From Pelodera strongyloides (lineage: Eukaryota > Nematoda > Chromadorea > Rhabditida > Rhabditidae), in assembly GCA_036852015.1 (NCBI GenBank), contig JAANDG010000648.1, positions 1 to 64,000 on the forward strand: a DNA stretch of 64,000 nt. Reading direction: 5' to 3'. Within the stretch, counting starts at the first letter, position 1, and each line of letters opens with the position of its first letter. The position numbers and the translations under genes are program-made. The notes beneath the pieces were generated by a model, which had not been told where the DNA came from, did no database searches, and saw only the letters and a program-made list of their open reading frames with translations. Positions 40,319 to 53,989 of the stretch are shown here, piece after piece.

Positions 40319-40922
40319 AACATTACTAACAAAATTACCCCCTCAAGAATGTACGATCTACAACCGGTACAAACGCATTTGTTAAATTCACCGACCAAAC
40401 CGCTCACACCACAAAAAATTGTATAGAACCTAGTTCCTACGGGCAAAGCATGAAGCCAACAAATGTCATGTGGGCCAGAAGTGCGCCGGAAGTAAGCCAC
40501 ATTTCCAGTCGCGAGCGTCTAGCACAACTGGGCCCAAAATTAGCAGAAAATTCACGTTGTTTTGTTAGTTCGCTATTTCCTAGCATGCAGTACAAATGAA
40601 AATCACTATTTTCCTATTTTCTGATGAATCACAGATGTTGTGGAAAATTCTTTCAACAATTTTCGTCATTTATTTTTCAATGTATTTTGCGTTTCCCATG
40701 ATTTTTGAGTAATAAACTAAGCAATGTATTTTCGTTACCATGCTTTTCAAACGATTATTCTACCTGATTAACCAATAATTTATTCAAAATGAGCCATTGT
40801 TTCGAGGGGCACTTTTTCTAGGTTTTCCAAATTTTCGAAAGATGATTCATATTTTCTGTTTTCTTTCTGTTTTCTGCCCTTCTCTATTCTATCTTTCTTA
40901 GCTCACTCTCTCTCTCTCTTCC

Positions 40923-40953
<31 letters not shown>

Positions 40954-43393
40954 GCCTATCTCTCTTTTCCGACGATGTCCTGTGTATCTATCGCGGCTTC
41001 TCTTTTTGACCAGGAATTTCTTGTTTACCAGGCTAATTCTAAGTAGTGCGTCATCTTTTCTGCCTCTCTTTCTAAAGCACTATTTATTTTTCTCTGCCGA
41101 AAATATTGTTGTGCAGTCTTCTTTTCTCCTCTTCGAAAGACAACGCCGTATCCGCATCTCTCGCTTCCTTTTTCATCTGTGTCCGTCTGGTCTCTCTTCC
41201 GCAAGACGCAGTGAAGTCCTATCTCTCGTCTGCCGCCCATGTGTGAGCAAGTGAAAAGAGCCCTTTCTGTGCAAAATATCTAACAAAACAACCACTCTTA
41301 TTTTTCTAGTTTGGAATATTCCTAGTTTTTAATCAATGGAAAAAAATTCCCGTCATAATATGCAAATTCGCTCATTAGTTTGTTGGTTTGTTTGTCCGTG
41401 CGTTACGACGCACCTATGTAGAACAATGTATGTGGCGCGCATCAATGAGAAAGAATACTTTCCAAATTTAAATTCTGTTACACAAACGTTAATTGTGGGT
41501 GCCTGATTATTTTTCAAGAAATCGTTCTAAATGTAAATTCAAAGCACATAAAACCAGTAGCTTTACACATTACGCATAATATTATGTGAAAGAAAAGGAT
41601 GCATAAGATTGGATTTTATACTATGCCCATCCCATCCTAAAATTCAATGTGAAAAAAAGAACAGAATTCAGCCATTACTTTATCTTACATTGGAAACGGA
41701 GGAACGATTTGGTTCAGTAAGGGATTTTCGTGGGCCTACCCATTTGATGACCACTTGGTGACGTTGTCATGAACAACTTTCATTGAAAACCGTCATAAAC
41801 TGGTCATCAAATGGTCACTAACCAGTCACTAGATAATTGTTTTTCGGTGAAAATCATTTGGCGACTTGCCGTTCTGTGGTTCGGCAATTATTCCGTTTTT
41901 CCTGTGTAGGTGAAAATACAAGAAAATACGTGTCATTTTCACAATGCTCGAATGCCCATGTGTATTTTATATTTACAATTCACATTCTACTTTTACATTT
42001 TGAAGCACTATTTCTAAAACCTATCCATATAATTCTTGTGTTGACACTTTCATATGTTTGTATTTTATTATTTTTATTTTTATTACATTCTAGCTTTTCA
42101 TTGATTATTGCTGATTTGTTTTCCAACAGTTTGCAATCGTTCCTCCACTCTAGGGTTCTCTTTCTCTTATCATCAAGAAACAAAAACGGAAGATCAAAAA
42201 AAAATTATCAAAAAAGTCTAGAACAAAAAGCTCGAGTCATACTTCTGTTTTAATATTTCATCTCTATAAATGTTATATTTAGTTTAATTTTGCGTGCAAG
42301 ATGTACCGCTGATGTCCGCCGGTTGTTCGCGAAAAGAACGCGGTATGCACGCCAAAGTTTGCTGCTTGCACGCCAATTTTCACGCAATAGTCCGCTTTGC
42401 GGCATATTTTGTGTAAGCTCAGTGTACTTCACTCTACTAGACGATTAGACCACATTGATTCAAATTATTGAACTCTACCTTATCAAATTGATATCATAAA
42501 CAAGTTTCATTATACCTATTCGTAAACAAAACTTTTTGAACCTGCTTTCTATAGTTATCACATTCCAGTGCCCTCTATTTGAACTTAGTTTCAACTCAGT
42601 TCGCGTTTATGATTTAGGTTTCTGTAGTGGAAAAAATCCGCACCGGAAATTTTTTCGACGACTACATTTCTCAATTTCATTTTTGATTCTTTTTGAAGTA
42701 GACAAGGTTACTCGCAGGAATGCGTGCCATTGAATTTTGATTGCTAACTCTAGTTTTTCTTTCTCTCTATGTCTCCCTTTTCTCTGTCTTACTCACCCTC
42801 CTCCCTCGATCTCACGTCTCCCTATGTCTATCTCTCTTTTCTCTCTCTCTTTTCTCTCTCTCGCTCTCTCTCTCTCTCTCCTGAGTACATATTGTGAGAG
42901 AGTGATTCCACAAACAAGTTCTGTATATTTCCAACTTCCAAAAACACGAAACGCAAAACTATTGATGATTTCCACAACGCAGCAACCGCACTCAACCGCG
43001 GTCCCGCCTACGAGTTGTGCATCATTCATTTTTTTTTCACTCTATTTACATAGTTTATATAAACATTTGGTTTATTTAAAAATAAATGTCTTGTAATGAA
43101 AATAACTCCAAGCGGTAATTTCGGCTCTGCCCTATTGCAATTTTGTTCGCGCCACATGCACGCCGTAACGGTGCAGTATCATAATGGATGTATAGAACTA
43201 GAACATATACACCCCAGAAATCCTGTCCTATCCTATTCTATCCACATGACATCGTAGAATTTGGGGGTGTTCGTATATTTTTGGACAGCACTGTATGTAC
43301 ATTGCTTTCTACCGTTTGGATTTTATTTTCTAATGTTTCATTTATTATACTTTGTACTTTTAATATTTTTTCACACTTCTTCTTTTTTCAGTT
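40319..43393. other. Non-coding upstream of ceramide kinase, with pyrimidine tracts
   Basis: Two (TC)n-rich stretches at 40860-40970 and 42760-42890 and no recognisable coding exon. The first coding exon of the next gene is preceded by a splice acceptor (cttttttcag at 43382-43391). Confidence 0.5.
43382..43393 (+). promoter_or_regulatory. Splice acceptor two bases before the CERK start codon
   Basis: cttttttcag|TT then ATG. Such spacing fits a spliced-leader trans-splice site, common in nematodes, but an upstream 5'UTR exon would look the same. Confidence 0.5.
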
Positions 43394-46300
43394 ATGGTGG
43401 AAACGGACGCCAAAGTCGACAAAAAGCATGAAGATATCAGAGCAACTGTTCGTAAGTTATTGTTCAGTTTTTTTTTTGGAAATTTGGTTATTGTTAGCAA
43501 CCTTTGATGTTCTTAATAATTATTCTCTAACTAGTACTAGTTCATGAGTTATTTTTAGATGCACACTTTTTGAGTTTGTATATATCTGTTATTATTTGTA
43601 CCTTTGAAAACGCCACATACTAAAGCGGTATGACACATGGGTTTGAAACATTCTGTGCTTTCCATAAGTTTCATTTACAGTGTGCACATTTTATTCCAAA
43701 ATATACCGGAAGTGCCCAGATGGGCACCGGAATTAGCATACTGCATATAGTAACTGGAAATGCATGTATCCATTACCATTTTCTCAAACCACGTGTCATA
43801 CCTCTTTAATTAACCTGAAATTACAACTTTTTAGCCGAAACAAAGCAGGGCTTTCCAATGACCGATCCTTTCTCATTACTGCCTTCGCAAAGGAGTCACG
43901 TGAGTTTATTAATTTTTTAATTATTTATATTTTTTTACTTACTATTTTAATTTTAATCACGTATTCATGATCTCATTTATTTTGTGTAGTTGGGCAAAGT
44001 AAATATTGACAAACCGAAGTATAGAAGCATCTGCGTAAGTCCAATAGTATACGATATTTAGGTGTCTTCCCACTAATTTTTCTGGTAAAAAAAGCAATCC
44101 ACTTTTCGTTGCGCGGTATTTTTTGAGATCTCTTATACATATTATGTGTACCCATGCCCATGACCCATGATGGTATCCGAATTATTTCAGACCCACGAGT
44201 TACGTACAATATAAATATAAAACTATAAAGTAAAGTAATACTAAACCTAATAAAAAAATCTTACATTTAAAGAATAAATAAATAAATAAATAAATAAAAC
44301 TTCCAGGTCCCCGGTGATGGCGGGCTTCTCGTGGCCGACGTAACTTCCCCTCACGGCATAAACCATCGGGTGGTTTTCAATCGATACCTCAACGTGTTCC
44401 AGTTCATGCTTCTCGAGTGAGTCAAACAATAAATTATTAATTATTATATTTTAAAGGGATATGACACGTGGTTTTTGAAACGCATCCATGATAACTAATT
44501 ACCATGTATTGCATTAAGCTTTTGTTTTATCATGTGTTTCGCAGCATAGCCAAGTATAGAATTTGCATCTGACAAATGTGAGCGCAGTTAATCAGCATCG
44601 TTTCAAAGCCACGTGCCATATCACTTTAGTACTATGCATATGCTATAGTCTTAATTAGAAACTAAAAATAGAACACATTGTATATTAGTAGATGTTTATT
44701 AGTATTTTAGTAAACTAATCGCATGGGGTGCATTATATGTCTTTTGGTTCTATCACTCAACGGGGATTTGTTATGAATGATTATTAATAATTATTTTTAT
44801 TATTAATTAAAATAATCTGTTTATTACGTAAGCAGTGACTTGGTCAATAATACATTGCAGGGGTCGCGGATATTGTCTAGGTGCGAAAAATAAGTGAGAT
44901 TTATCGATTTATTGATTGATTTAATAATTGATTTGATCCTGGCCGTGTCTCCCCTCCCTAGTGTCGTGCAGTGTGTGCTTGTATTTCCCTCAGCTTCGCG
45001 TTTCACGCACACGTTCCCTTTAAATTCAGATTTGAAAAGCAATTGAAAGTTGTATTGTTTTTATTTTTTGGACAAAACAGAACCAAAACAAACATGTGCA
45101 TTCTTTTCTCATAGTAAGTTCAAAATTAAGAGCTGTATAATTTCGAAATATAGTTGCAATCAGTCTATACTGGAAACATTCATATCTGAAATTTTCATAT
45201 ATAAGAACGTCACAGAAGGTAGACACTTTCTATTAGACATACAACCAAAACGTACAACCAAAGTTAGCGGCTTTTTAGATCTGCTAATGCATACGTAGTT
45301 AGTTTCTGCGGGTATTGGGGTGTAGATCAAAATGTAAGCGGTAAGCCTACAATGGCACACTCTCCCCCTTCCTTAGCTCCTTTTGTAAGACCACACTAGA
45401 CGACTTGAGTGAGAGTCGAACCTTCGATGATTTCCTCATAGCCATATTATCGGCACGTACCACTGCGCCACCCTGTCTTATATTCCTTTTCTTTTAGCAA
45501 GAATGACCCGCGGTCTTCTGAGCCCCTGGCTCCCGGACCCTAATAAGTGGGTATTTAAGAATAAAATGAAAACTAAACATCCCTTTAAAGCGGTATGGCA
45601 CGTGGTTTTGAACGCAGGCGCTGCTCATTTTGTGAAAGTTTGTTCCAGTGTGTGCGCTGGAAAATTTGCATCTAATACATTGCAATCCTGGCAAACCACG
45701 TGTCATACCTCTTGTATAACTCACTTTACTTTTTTATTAACCGAATGACGAACGTACTTATTTACCTTGTTTTTAAGTTTTAAATGTAAACTATTTTCTG
45801 TTAATAAATAATATATTTTTCGATACATACTAAGAGTTTCCAAAAATATCTTCAAAGGCCTAACTGCTATATTAGCAATAAATAACCCCCTCCCCATTAA
45901 TTAATTTTCTTATTTTCTATTTTTCGGTTCATTGTTTTTGCCTTGACTTGGCTTTACCTTCGCTAACGGGTTTATTTGGTCCGCTTACTTTCTTACTTTT
46001 TGTTGCCTGTATTGTTGTGTGCGTTTGCTAACTGAATTTATATTTGCGCTTGCATCTTGTTATTATTACTCTTTTTCGTTCTCAGTGTACTGTACTTTGT
46101 AAGCATTACGGTTTGAGTATCCACTCTATGTAGTGTACCCGTTCAACTATCAACCATACATGAAAGTTTCATTTAGCATCTAGTAATTGCAATTGTTGGA
46201 ATTTATAATGGCCTGCGCGTCCAAAATGTAACAAACCTAATTTTAATCAAAGGCCCAGCCGGGCCGTAGGCCAAAGGCCAAGGGTTGAAAAGCCTTTGGC

Positions 46301-49300
46301 CAAGGGTTGAAAAGCCTTTGGCCAAGGACCAAAGGCCAAAATGCACTAAATAATCTTGCCTAATCATAACTTTACTATAATGGTTTGTGTCAAATAATGT
46401 CACTGTAATGGTTTGTGTGTGTTGAAATATGAATGTTGCAAAAAATAACTATATAATTATCAACTTATTGATTAATTTTTAGCACGACCCGCAAGCATAC
46501 GATCACGTACCGCATCGACGAGTTGTTGTGTGTGCGGAATGCCGCGATTAGAATAAAGAAAGGTTAATCTTGTTATTTGAAAATACTTTAGAGCAGTAGT
46601 AAGAAAGTTACTGTTGTCCTTAAATTGGAGGCGATGCTTGAGAAAGTTTATTAAAGTGTATGTGTCAGTTTACTGTTCGTGCTGGCAGGCAATTCTAACT
46701 AATATTGAAGTACTTCTAGAACCGAGTATCTACTAGTTCTCTGAATAAGGGCCCTTGGGCGCTGGTAAGGGCTCTAAGGGGGGTCCAGATAAGGATTTTG
46801 TCTTACCTTATGGGCTTACCTAATTACCTTTATTCCAGGTATCCCCGTGCCCGTGAGTGGGAATGAACCGATATCAATCAACACTCTCTTCTTCTATTTC
46901 GTGTACAGAAAAGACAAGAAGAAATGGCGGTTGAAGGTAAATAGGTTAAAAATTAATCTATTTTTTTTCTTCTAATGATGATCTAAAGTAAACATAACGA
47001 AAGTTTCGCGAGGTCGTCTAGCATACGAATAGTGTAGCATTGGTACTTGTACCATAACTGAAGCGTTAGCTGTACCATCGCGGGTGTAGCGTTAACACTT
47101 GTACCATAACTGTGAGCAATTGTACCATAGCTGTAGCGTAGTACTTGTACCATAACTGTGAGCAAATGCACCATAACTGAAGCGTTAGCAATGCCAGCGC
47201 GGGGTGTAGCGTTAGCACTTCATAACAGTGCCACACTTCTGGCACGCTTGCCGCGCCAATCAAAAATGAACTGACAATTGCAATTCTGCATTACGTACTT
47301 ATACTTATAGTCAAGAGCGTAACATTTATTCAGGAGTTACCCGTTCGCTTCGCGACACCGACGGAAAGAAATTATTGGCAGGGAATTATTTCGGCCACAC
47401 TCAAACGTAAGGACTTTTTGACCTTTTCGCATTTTTTATTTGTATTTTTAAATCCCTTTTCATAATTAGTAAAAATTACTTTATACGTCGTTATCAAGCG
47501 AGGTGAAGCATCATAGATTTAAAAAAAAAACGAAATATAGACAAAAAAAAGAGTCGTTTCCCATATAGCACTTTTAAAACTATTACATGATCTAAAAACA
47601 GGCGCTTTCAACTCATCTAACAAACTTATACAAACAAAAAAAGTAAGGTTGCGTTCCATTCCGCGCCTGATAGAAGCGTAGAAATTTGCATACAATAGTG
47701 GTGGACGTGCCGGTTGGCAAGCAAAAATATCAAACCCACGTGTCACACCACTTTAAATATATATTCTATTTCAGATATCCGCCAGCGTCCAAATAACCTC
47801 ACAATATTTGTAAATCCATTCGGAGGAAAAGGAAAAGCAAAGTATATCTTTGAGACACAGGTTTGGTTTTGAAGAAAATTAATAAATCTTGACCCCTTTT
47901 GACTTTTTGGTCCCTTCGTATATTTTTATCCATTAAATGCTGTGTTTGTGTCTTCTTTGGAAAAAAACGTCTTTTGGATTTTGTGTTATTACTCTTTGAT
48001 AATTATACAAATGAAAATGCTTTACAGTAGTCAATTCAAATATTTGTACGGCCGGCAACACATAATTAGAAACGTTGAAGTTGAAATACCACAGAAGCTC
48101 ATGTTAGCTTGTACTGTACTGCAGTTTTCCACGCGTAGACTCTGTTTTGTGCAAATTTAATTAATAAAAAATATTAAATGGGAATATGTAAAAATTATTT
48201 AATACAATTAATTAAAATATTTATTAAAAAAGAATTAATAAATAAAAAAATTAAGGTTGAACCGTTCTTCAAAATGGCCGAGATCGATTACACGGTAGTG
48301 ATGACAGAAAGGGCCAATCATGCACATGATTATGTGTTGGAAATGCCGCAGGACAGGTCTGTATTTTTTTATAAATAAATATAAATATTTGTAAATCTTT
48401 TACATTTCAAAAGTCTGATTAATCAATTTATCATTAGAAAAATACGTGACATTTCGTGACACAAAAAGATTTTGAGAAGATTCTCACTGGGAGGCGTTTA
48501 TGTTGCGGTGTTCAATAAGCCATATTCCTTCGAGAAAGCGTTTTCAAAGTATCCCGGGGTGGCTATCTCCCATAGGGCACATAATGGAACATGGTTTGCA
48601 TTGGAATGCTGTTATCGTGTGTGCTCACATACCACATGTCCTATCACTTTAAATAGTTTAATTTCATTTGAAGTATCTTAGAAAGTCATTTTCAGATGGG
48701 AGGCCATGCAAGGTCTAGTTTCCGTGGGCGGAGACGGTCTTTTCAATGAGATCATGTCTGCAGCTGTGCAGCGAACGCAGGGAGAAGCAGGTAGGCGAGT
48801 TGAAATTTGAAACTCGGAAATAACTTTAGAACATCAACCTTTTATTTGAAGAGGACAAGTGGGATTGTCTTAAATATTGCCTTGTCCATGACGTTGACGC
48901 ATGCTAATACGTGCGCCGAAACGTGCCAGAAAAGTGCAGAAAATTCACCGCTATGCCGCGCGACAGTTGCAGAACACCTGCACTCGCCAATTTCAATTAT
49001 CCTAGCGAAGAAAGGCAATTACTGGAGTTAGTGCAGCTCTGCAGTTAAACGACAAAAACCCTTCGATGCACGAACTTTCGTTGTGTGCACATATATCACC
49101 GGTCGCGGAACTTTTGGTGCGCACCTAATTCAAGCGCGGATTCTCCTGTCACATCGCTTCTTGATCAAGAAAAATGTTTATTTATTATTTGTTCCCTATT
49201 TCGACGTAAGTAGTGCTTCAGGAAAGAGTATGGACAATCCGGACGCGCCCCGCCTGACCACTCCGCACTTTCGATTTGGAATCATTGGCGCGGGAAGTGC

Positions 49301-52140
49301 GAATTCCATTGTGAGTACGGTACACGAGACGGATGATTGGGCGACGGCCGCCGTGCATATTGCTATTGGTGGGTGTAGTTTGTAGTTTGTAATTTGTACT
49401 CAGCGTCATCAAAATCGATTTGTCTTCGTCTTTTGTAGTCTTGCGATCGGTGGTGTGAACATCAAACTCTACTTTTATATTGATCAAGTCAGTTTTGCGA
49501 TCAAGTCATAAGATTTACACACTGTATTGAACCACTCTTGAATAAAGGAGCACGACCTTGAAGTTTCTATGTTTATTTCAAGTTCAGGCTCCGAATGCAA
49601 CGTAGACGTATGTACAGTACACGAGAACAACAAACTGATCCGAATTTCGGCCAACGCAATTTCTTACGGTTGGCTTGGCGATGTACTGTACGATTCGGAG
49701 AAGTACAGATGGTTGGGACCGGTACGGTACCAGTGGTCAGGTTGGTCACACACGCCCTTAGTTCTTTAAAGCGAAATAATGGCCGGTTTTTGAAACACGT
49801 CGAGTACACCAGCATTCTTATGCAGCTTATGCAAATGAACATAAATTAGAATAAAACATCGAGCTGAATACGATCAAATTTGCATGCATTTGCCCACGAT
49901 ACGTTGCAAAAAGCGGCTAGTATTTCGCTTGAATTTTATCTTTCCGCGGTCTACTGACTACTCCTATAGTATTCTGTCGGAAAAAATCGATATAAAGCAT
50001 ATTAACTATTTACGATATTATTTGTAGCTTCATAAATTCATAACATCATAATTGCCGATATGAGATCTGTGATCTGTGGGCCACTACTGATAACCAACTT
50101 ACACTTACAGCCAACTGCAAACTCTAACTACCCATGGTTGACTTTCCTGCTTTAGCAACAAATAAGCTTACCATGTTAAAAATCCCGTATATGAATTAGG
50201 GGTCACGGGTTACCTAGGAAATACCGGGTACTTCTGCACAAAATTCTTAGGTCACCATTTATTTACTAGTTATTTCTTTTAGTTCGCTTTTAATTTCATA
50301 CCCAATCTACTATTTTTTTTAGCACTTCGAACCACAATCCGACACCCATTGTACCGTGGTACGGTGCAATTCACCCTAGCACCAAAGGAAACCCAAGACC
50401 CGTCAGAGAAATTGCCAGCCTGTGTTGGAGACTGTACCATTTGTGAGGGGTAAGTGAAGACCTAAAATATAACCCTGTCATTTGCCTAGGATTTTAGGGC
50501 ACCTTTTTCTACTAAGAAATGATTTTTTTAGCATTATCAGCTGAGTTTATTATCATATTGATAACTATATAATTATGACTATGACCATGGTTTGCCGCCA
50601 AAATTGTTTGTAAATATTCTCGTGTAGTTCCAAAATTCGGCAATTTTTGTCATACATTGATTGAAACCCCATAAACCTCATACGACTTGGGGCCTCTTCT
50701 CTAGATCCCGTAAGCTATAGGTTTACAAAAGTGTTTTACTGTATTAAAGCGAAATACCGGCCGGTTTTCGAACCGCATTGCTTACACCTGCTTTCTTATG
50801 CAGCATATGCAAATGAGCAAAAATTAGAATGAAATCTAGACCCCATTTAGACCCCGCGTTGCATAAATGCATTGGAATGCAAGTACTTGAGATGCGTTTC
50901 AAAAACTGGCCGGTGTTTCGCTTTAAACTATTGTTTCGCATTGCTTCATCTTTTCCAGTCGTGAAACCAACGGTCCGTACCAATTCCACTGGCAGGGAGA
51001 CTTTACCCACGTGATTTGTTGTGTCATTCCGACCATTACACCATTCACACCCTATGGATTGGCACCATTTACAGGAATCGGTAAGTTGAAATTTTCGTGA
51101 TCTAATTTTCAGTACGGTTGCATAGTTCTTGTAAATCATAGCTTGTACTTTGTAGTTCGCATTCTTATTGTCGTTTGTACTTTGCAGGTGACGGTACCCT
51201 CGACTTGGCACTAGTTCCCAAAATCTCCCGCTGTCACAATATGAGTTTCATGCGCAAAGTGGCCATGTACGGAGGAAAGGGGGTGGGGCAGTTTTTTTTT
51301 TTGTTTCATGAAAAGCCTACTGTAGCTGTAGCAGTATCTTGTATTTGTATGTCCTACATTATGGTATAATTGATATACTGAAATTTTTTGTCACTAGGTT
51401 TTTGGCCATCCCCGATTTGGTAGCATGGTTGATTTTCTCAAAAAGTGCTTTTTTCGCAAATTAGGGCTAAATTTTGGGGTGCCCGGAAACTTATGACACG
51501 CACTGTATTACATGATGTCATGCGTGAGGACTTACTATGGGACATGTACTGTTTTACGTGCTGGTGGCGCAACTGCACCAATTCAAACTTGGAGCTGATC
51601 CGAAAACTTTATCGAAGTAAATGTACAGTAATATCGAATTTAGCTCTTCGGCCTTGACAATTCGCTCAGTTGTTATCGTGTGGAACGATGGTCGTACAAA
51701 CCGGACATGCGTGTGAATGAGAAGGCGGGTGTTTGGAACTTGGACGGAGGTACGAACTTTTCTTAATTTATTGATTGAACCCGGCAGATGCTCTCCCAAC
51801 TTACTGTGTAGTTGTATTTTTCAAGTGGAACCTACGGCCGAGCAAGTAAGTGTGAGTAATGTTGGTGGGCGGCCACAAAAGACGGAATGGATTGCCAGTT
51901 GTGCCAAGAGTTCGCGACCATGTGGAACACTTGTCCACCTGTGGCGCTCTTCTTGCGCACAAGCGGCCCAGCGCTATTATGTTGTTAATTAATGACTTTC
52001 GAAGGAAATGGGTCGAGTATTATATCATTATATGTATCAGTGTGAAGGCATTTAATACATCATTGTTTTCTCATCAATTTCGTTTCCAGAAATCCTCGAA
52101 CAACCTGCCGATGCTGCTCTTCACTTCAGGTTTGTTTTAA
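43394..52140 (+). CDS. CERK: Ceramide kinase, 18 exons, 543 residues
   Basis: Phosphorylates ceramide to ceramide-1-phosphate with ATP; membrane-associated. Exons: 43394-43451, 43835-43899, 43990-44034, 44307-44416, 46483-46562, 46839-46936, 47334-47406, 47775-47860, 48256-48356, 48696-48790, 49222-49368, 49588-49740, 50323-50449, 50959-51080, 51188-51282, 51644-51749, 51826-51845, 52090-52140. All phases fit and the length is near the usual 530-540. Residues 1-175 correspond to the N-terminal PH-like part. The lipid-kinase domain starts with FVNPFGGKGKAK (about 189-200), the nucleotide loop; SVGGDG follows at about 248-253, then FGIIGAGS and GWLGDVLYDSEKYRWLG. ACVGDCTIC (about 404-412) is the C-x3-C-x2-C motif that separates ceramide kinases from sphingosine kinases. 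GDGTLDLALV and WNLDGG close the domain. The last two exons are the least certain. Confidence 0.93.
43621..43808. mobile_element. CGGTATGACACGTGG-subfamily foldback element (CERK intron 1)
   Basis: Left end taaagcggtatgacacatgggtttgaaac, right end its complement ccacgtgtcatacctctttaa. The TTAA ends relate it to the CGAAATACCGG family. Confidence 0.8.
44451..44629. mobile_element. CGGTATGACACGTGG-subfamily foldback element (CERK intron 4)
   Basis: Left end TTAAAGGGATATGACACGTGG, right end ccacgtgccatatcacttta, arms including tttttgaaacgcat and its complement. Confidence 0.82.
45375..45482 (-). tRNA. tRNA-like sequence (pseudogene or SINE), CERK intron
   Basis: Minus strand has GGTGGCGCAGTGGTACGTG (A box) and GAAGGTTCGACTCTC (B box) separated by a long variable-arm-like hairpin (ATGAGGAAATCAT). 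The T stem does not pair well; a working tRNA is unlikely. Confidence 0.4.
45585..45716. mobile_element. CGGTATGACACGTGG-subfamily foldback element (CERK intron 4)
   Basis: TTAAAGCGGTATGGCACGTGG at the left and accacgtgtcatacctct at the right. Confidence 0.78.
46240..46345. repeat. Short tandem repeat of ggccaaggg / aaagcctttggcc words
   Basis: A unit of about 25 bases (ggccaagggttgaaaagcctttg) is repeated in the CERK intron between the fourth and fifth exons, with further partial units on each side. Confidence 0.75.
47025..47220. repeat. Minisatellite in CERK intron 6
   Basis: Imperfect units built from 'cttgtaccataactg', 'gtgagcaa' and 'gtagcgtta' are repeated five or more times. Confidence 0.8.
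49766..49935. mobile_element. CGAAATACCGG-family foldback element (CERK intron 12)
   Basis: TTAAAGCGAAATAATGGCCGG at the left; right end reads ggctagtatttcgctt. Interior 'cttatgcagcttatgcaaatgaacataaatta' matches 52970-53143. Confidence 0.85.
50744..50926. mobile_element. CGAAATACCGG-family foldback element (CERK intron 13)
   Basis: TTAAAGCGAAATACCGGCC and complement CCGGTGTTTCGCTTTAA. It ends 32 bases before the acceptor of exon 14. Confidence 0.9.
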
Positions 52141-53989
52141 TGGTGTATAGTTTTGAATATTGTCTTTTTTCACTGCTTCATCGCGCATCAAACTCAAACT
52201 ATATCCTAGCAAGCGATTTCCAACAGATCTACAAATCGATCTACAAGTAAAAGTGCGAAAATTGATGCATAACCAGAGAAAAGGATGTGCGGCTTCTAGG
52301 CCCAAACTTGGCCAGTTGTTGACAAACGGGTGATCAGTGCACTCGCGAGGCTCTGGCGACAGGCTGGCGAAAACTCGGCGAGGTGCACGGCCACTCGCGA
52401 ACCCCTAGCGACAGGCTGGCGAAGACTGCACGATGTGCAAAATGTCAGCTAATGTTTTGCCGCGAACCATCAGTGTTTCGAATTCATTTAATATATTGTT
52501 CTTGCATTCAGATTGCACCCCCAGTTGATTTCGTTCTTTGGTCGTGACGAAGCGGGGATCGAACCAGTGAAGAGAAGTATTATTAAACGACACAGGAAAT
52601 CGAGCATTGTTTATAAATAAGCATATTATATTTATAAAGTGACTTACTTTATTTGTTCCTCACGATCTACATGAGTTTACACACTGTTGCTTTGATCTTA
52701 CAGACCTGTACTGTTGAATTAGTTGAGTTTTGAATCTGAAAGTGAATTTCATAAACCCCTGCGTGAGTGCGTTATATGTGCTATGGCAGTGTGTTATATG
52801 CGCTATGGCTATAATTTTTTTCCGCCGCTCTGTTGCAATTTTCTTATGTACGGCGGTGAGTATTTCGTACCGCTACCTTTGCTAACATACCTGCCCATTC
52901 AATTCCTAGTATTTACATTTAGCACATCAAATGATTAACTGAGAATTTTACTAATTGTGACTATTCTAATTAAAGCGAAATACCGACCGGGTTTTGAAAC
53001 ACGTTGAGTACTCCAGCATTCTTATGCAGCTTATGCAAATAAACATAAATTATAATAAAAAATCGAGCTAAATTCGAGTAAGTTTACATAAATACGTAAG
53101 AGTCCACGATGCGTTTCAAAAACCGGCCGGTATTACGCTTTAACCCCATCCGGCCCTATGTTGTGTATACATACATACATGTATGCTGCCTGCGACCAAC
53201 GAAAAAGAGTTTTACAATAGTAAGTAATTTCATCTTGCCATATCCTAAATTTATTTTTGATATATCGAATATTTTCTCTTATGGTGAATCAGAGACTTAT
53301 TTTGCTATTAGCTATTATTTGTCTTTGTTTGTTGTAACTTGCAAATATTTTCATTTTGTTTATTGAACTCATATCACTGTTCTATTACGTTGTTACTGTT
53401 ACTAGCATGATCGAAACTGAATACATAGATTACACGTGGCTCCCTTTACTAATAAATAATTCATACTCAATTGTCTTACACTCTGATTGTGAGTTAGATC
53501 TTATTGTTGAAAGATAACAAAGAAAGGTCTTTATAAGGTTTTGAGAGTTAGTATGTACTTATGTATCTCCAAATACTGCATATATTTCTTTATTCAGAGA
53601 TAGTCTTACAGATACAGCCTACGTAAAAATTTATACAAAATTAATAAAAACTTATGTCCTAACTCTATCGGAACCTAAATTTTCTTGCATTATGTATTCT
53701 CCTTGACGACATTTTGACTGTTCCACAATGGTCGACTATTGGTCGAGACGTGTCACACTGATACACAATGAATATCCGAACAAGGACGATAATTTGTTTG
53801 TGTTGTATCGCGCGACAATTACCGTAGAAGGTTATATTGGCCGTCCGCACACTCTCAATTATGTGTGCTCTCTACGACGACCATTCGGCGGGAAATACTA
53901 CAATTCAAAAACTTCATTTCAAATTTTTATTTTCGAGCAAACATAAACAAAACTTTGTCTTACGAAAGTTTATATTGTGTCACCCTGTA
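52141..53989. other. Intergenic region between CERK and the SLD-2-like gene
   Basis: Holds two tandem copies of a 60-base block with 'cgacaggctggcgaa' at 52320-52440, a minus-strand B-box-like word (ggttcgatccccgc) at 52548-52570, and a foldback element listed separately. No gene recognised. Confidence 0.5.
52970..53143. mobile_element. CGAAATACCGG-family foldback element
   Basis: TTAAAGCGAAATACCGACCGG on the left; the right end is ccggccggtattacgctttaa. It lies between genes. Confidence 0.88.

Noticed and set aside
45503..45748. Possible additional ceramide kinase exon
   Set aside because: It overlaps a foldback element, and the flanking exons join in phase without it.
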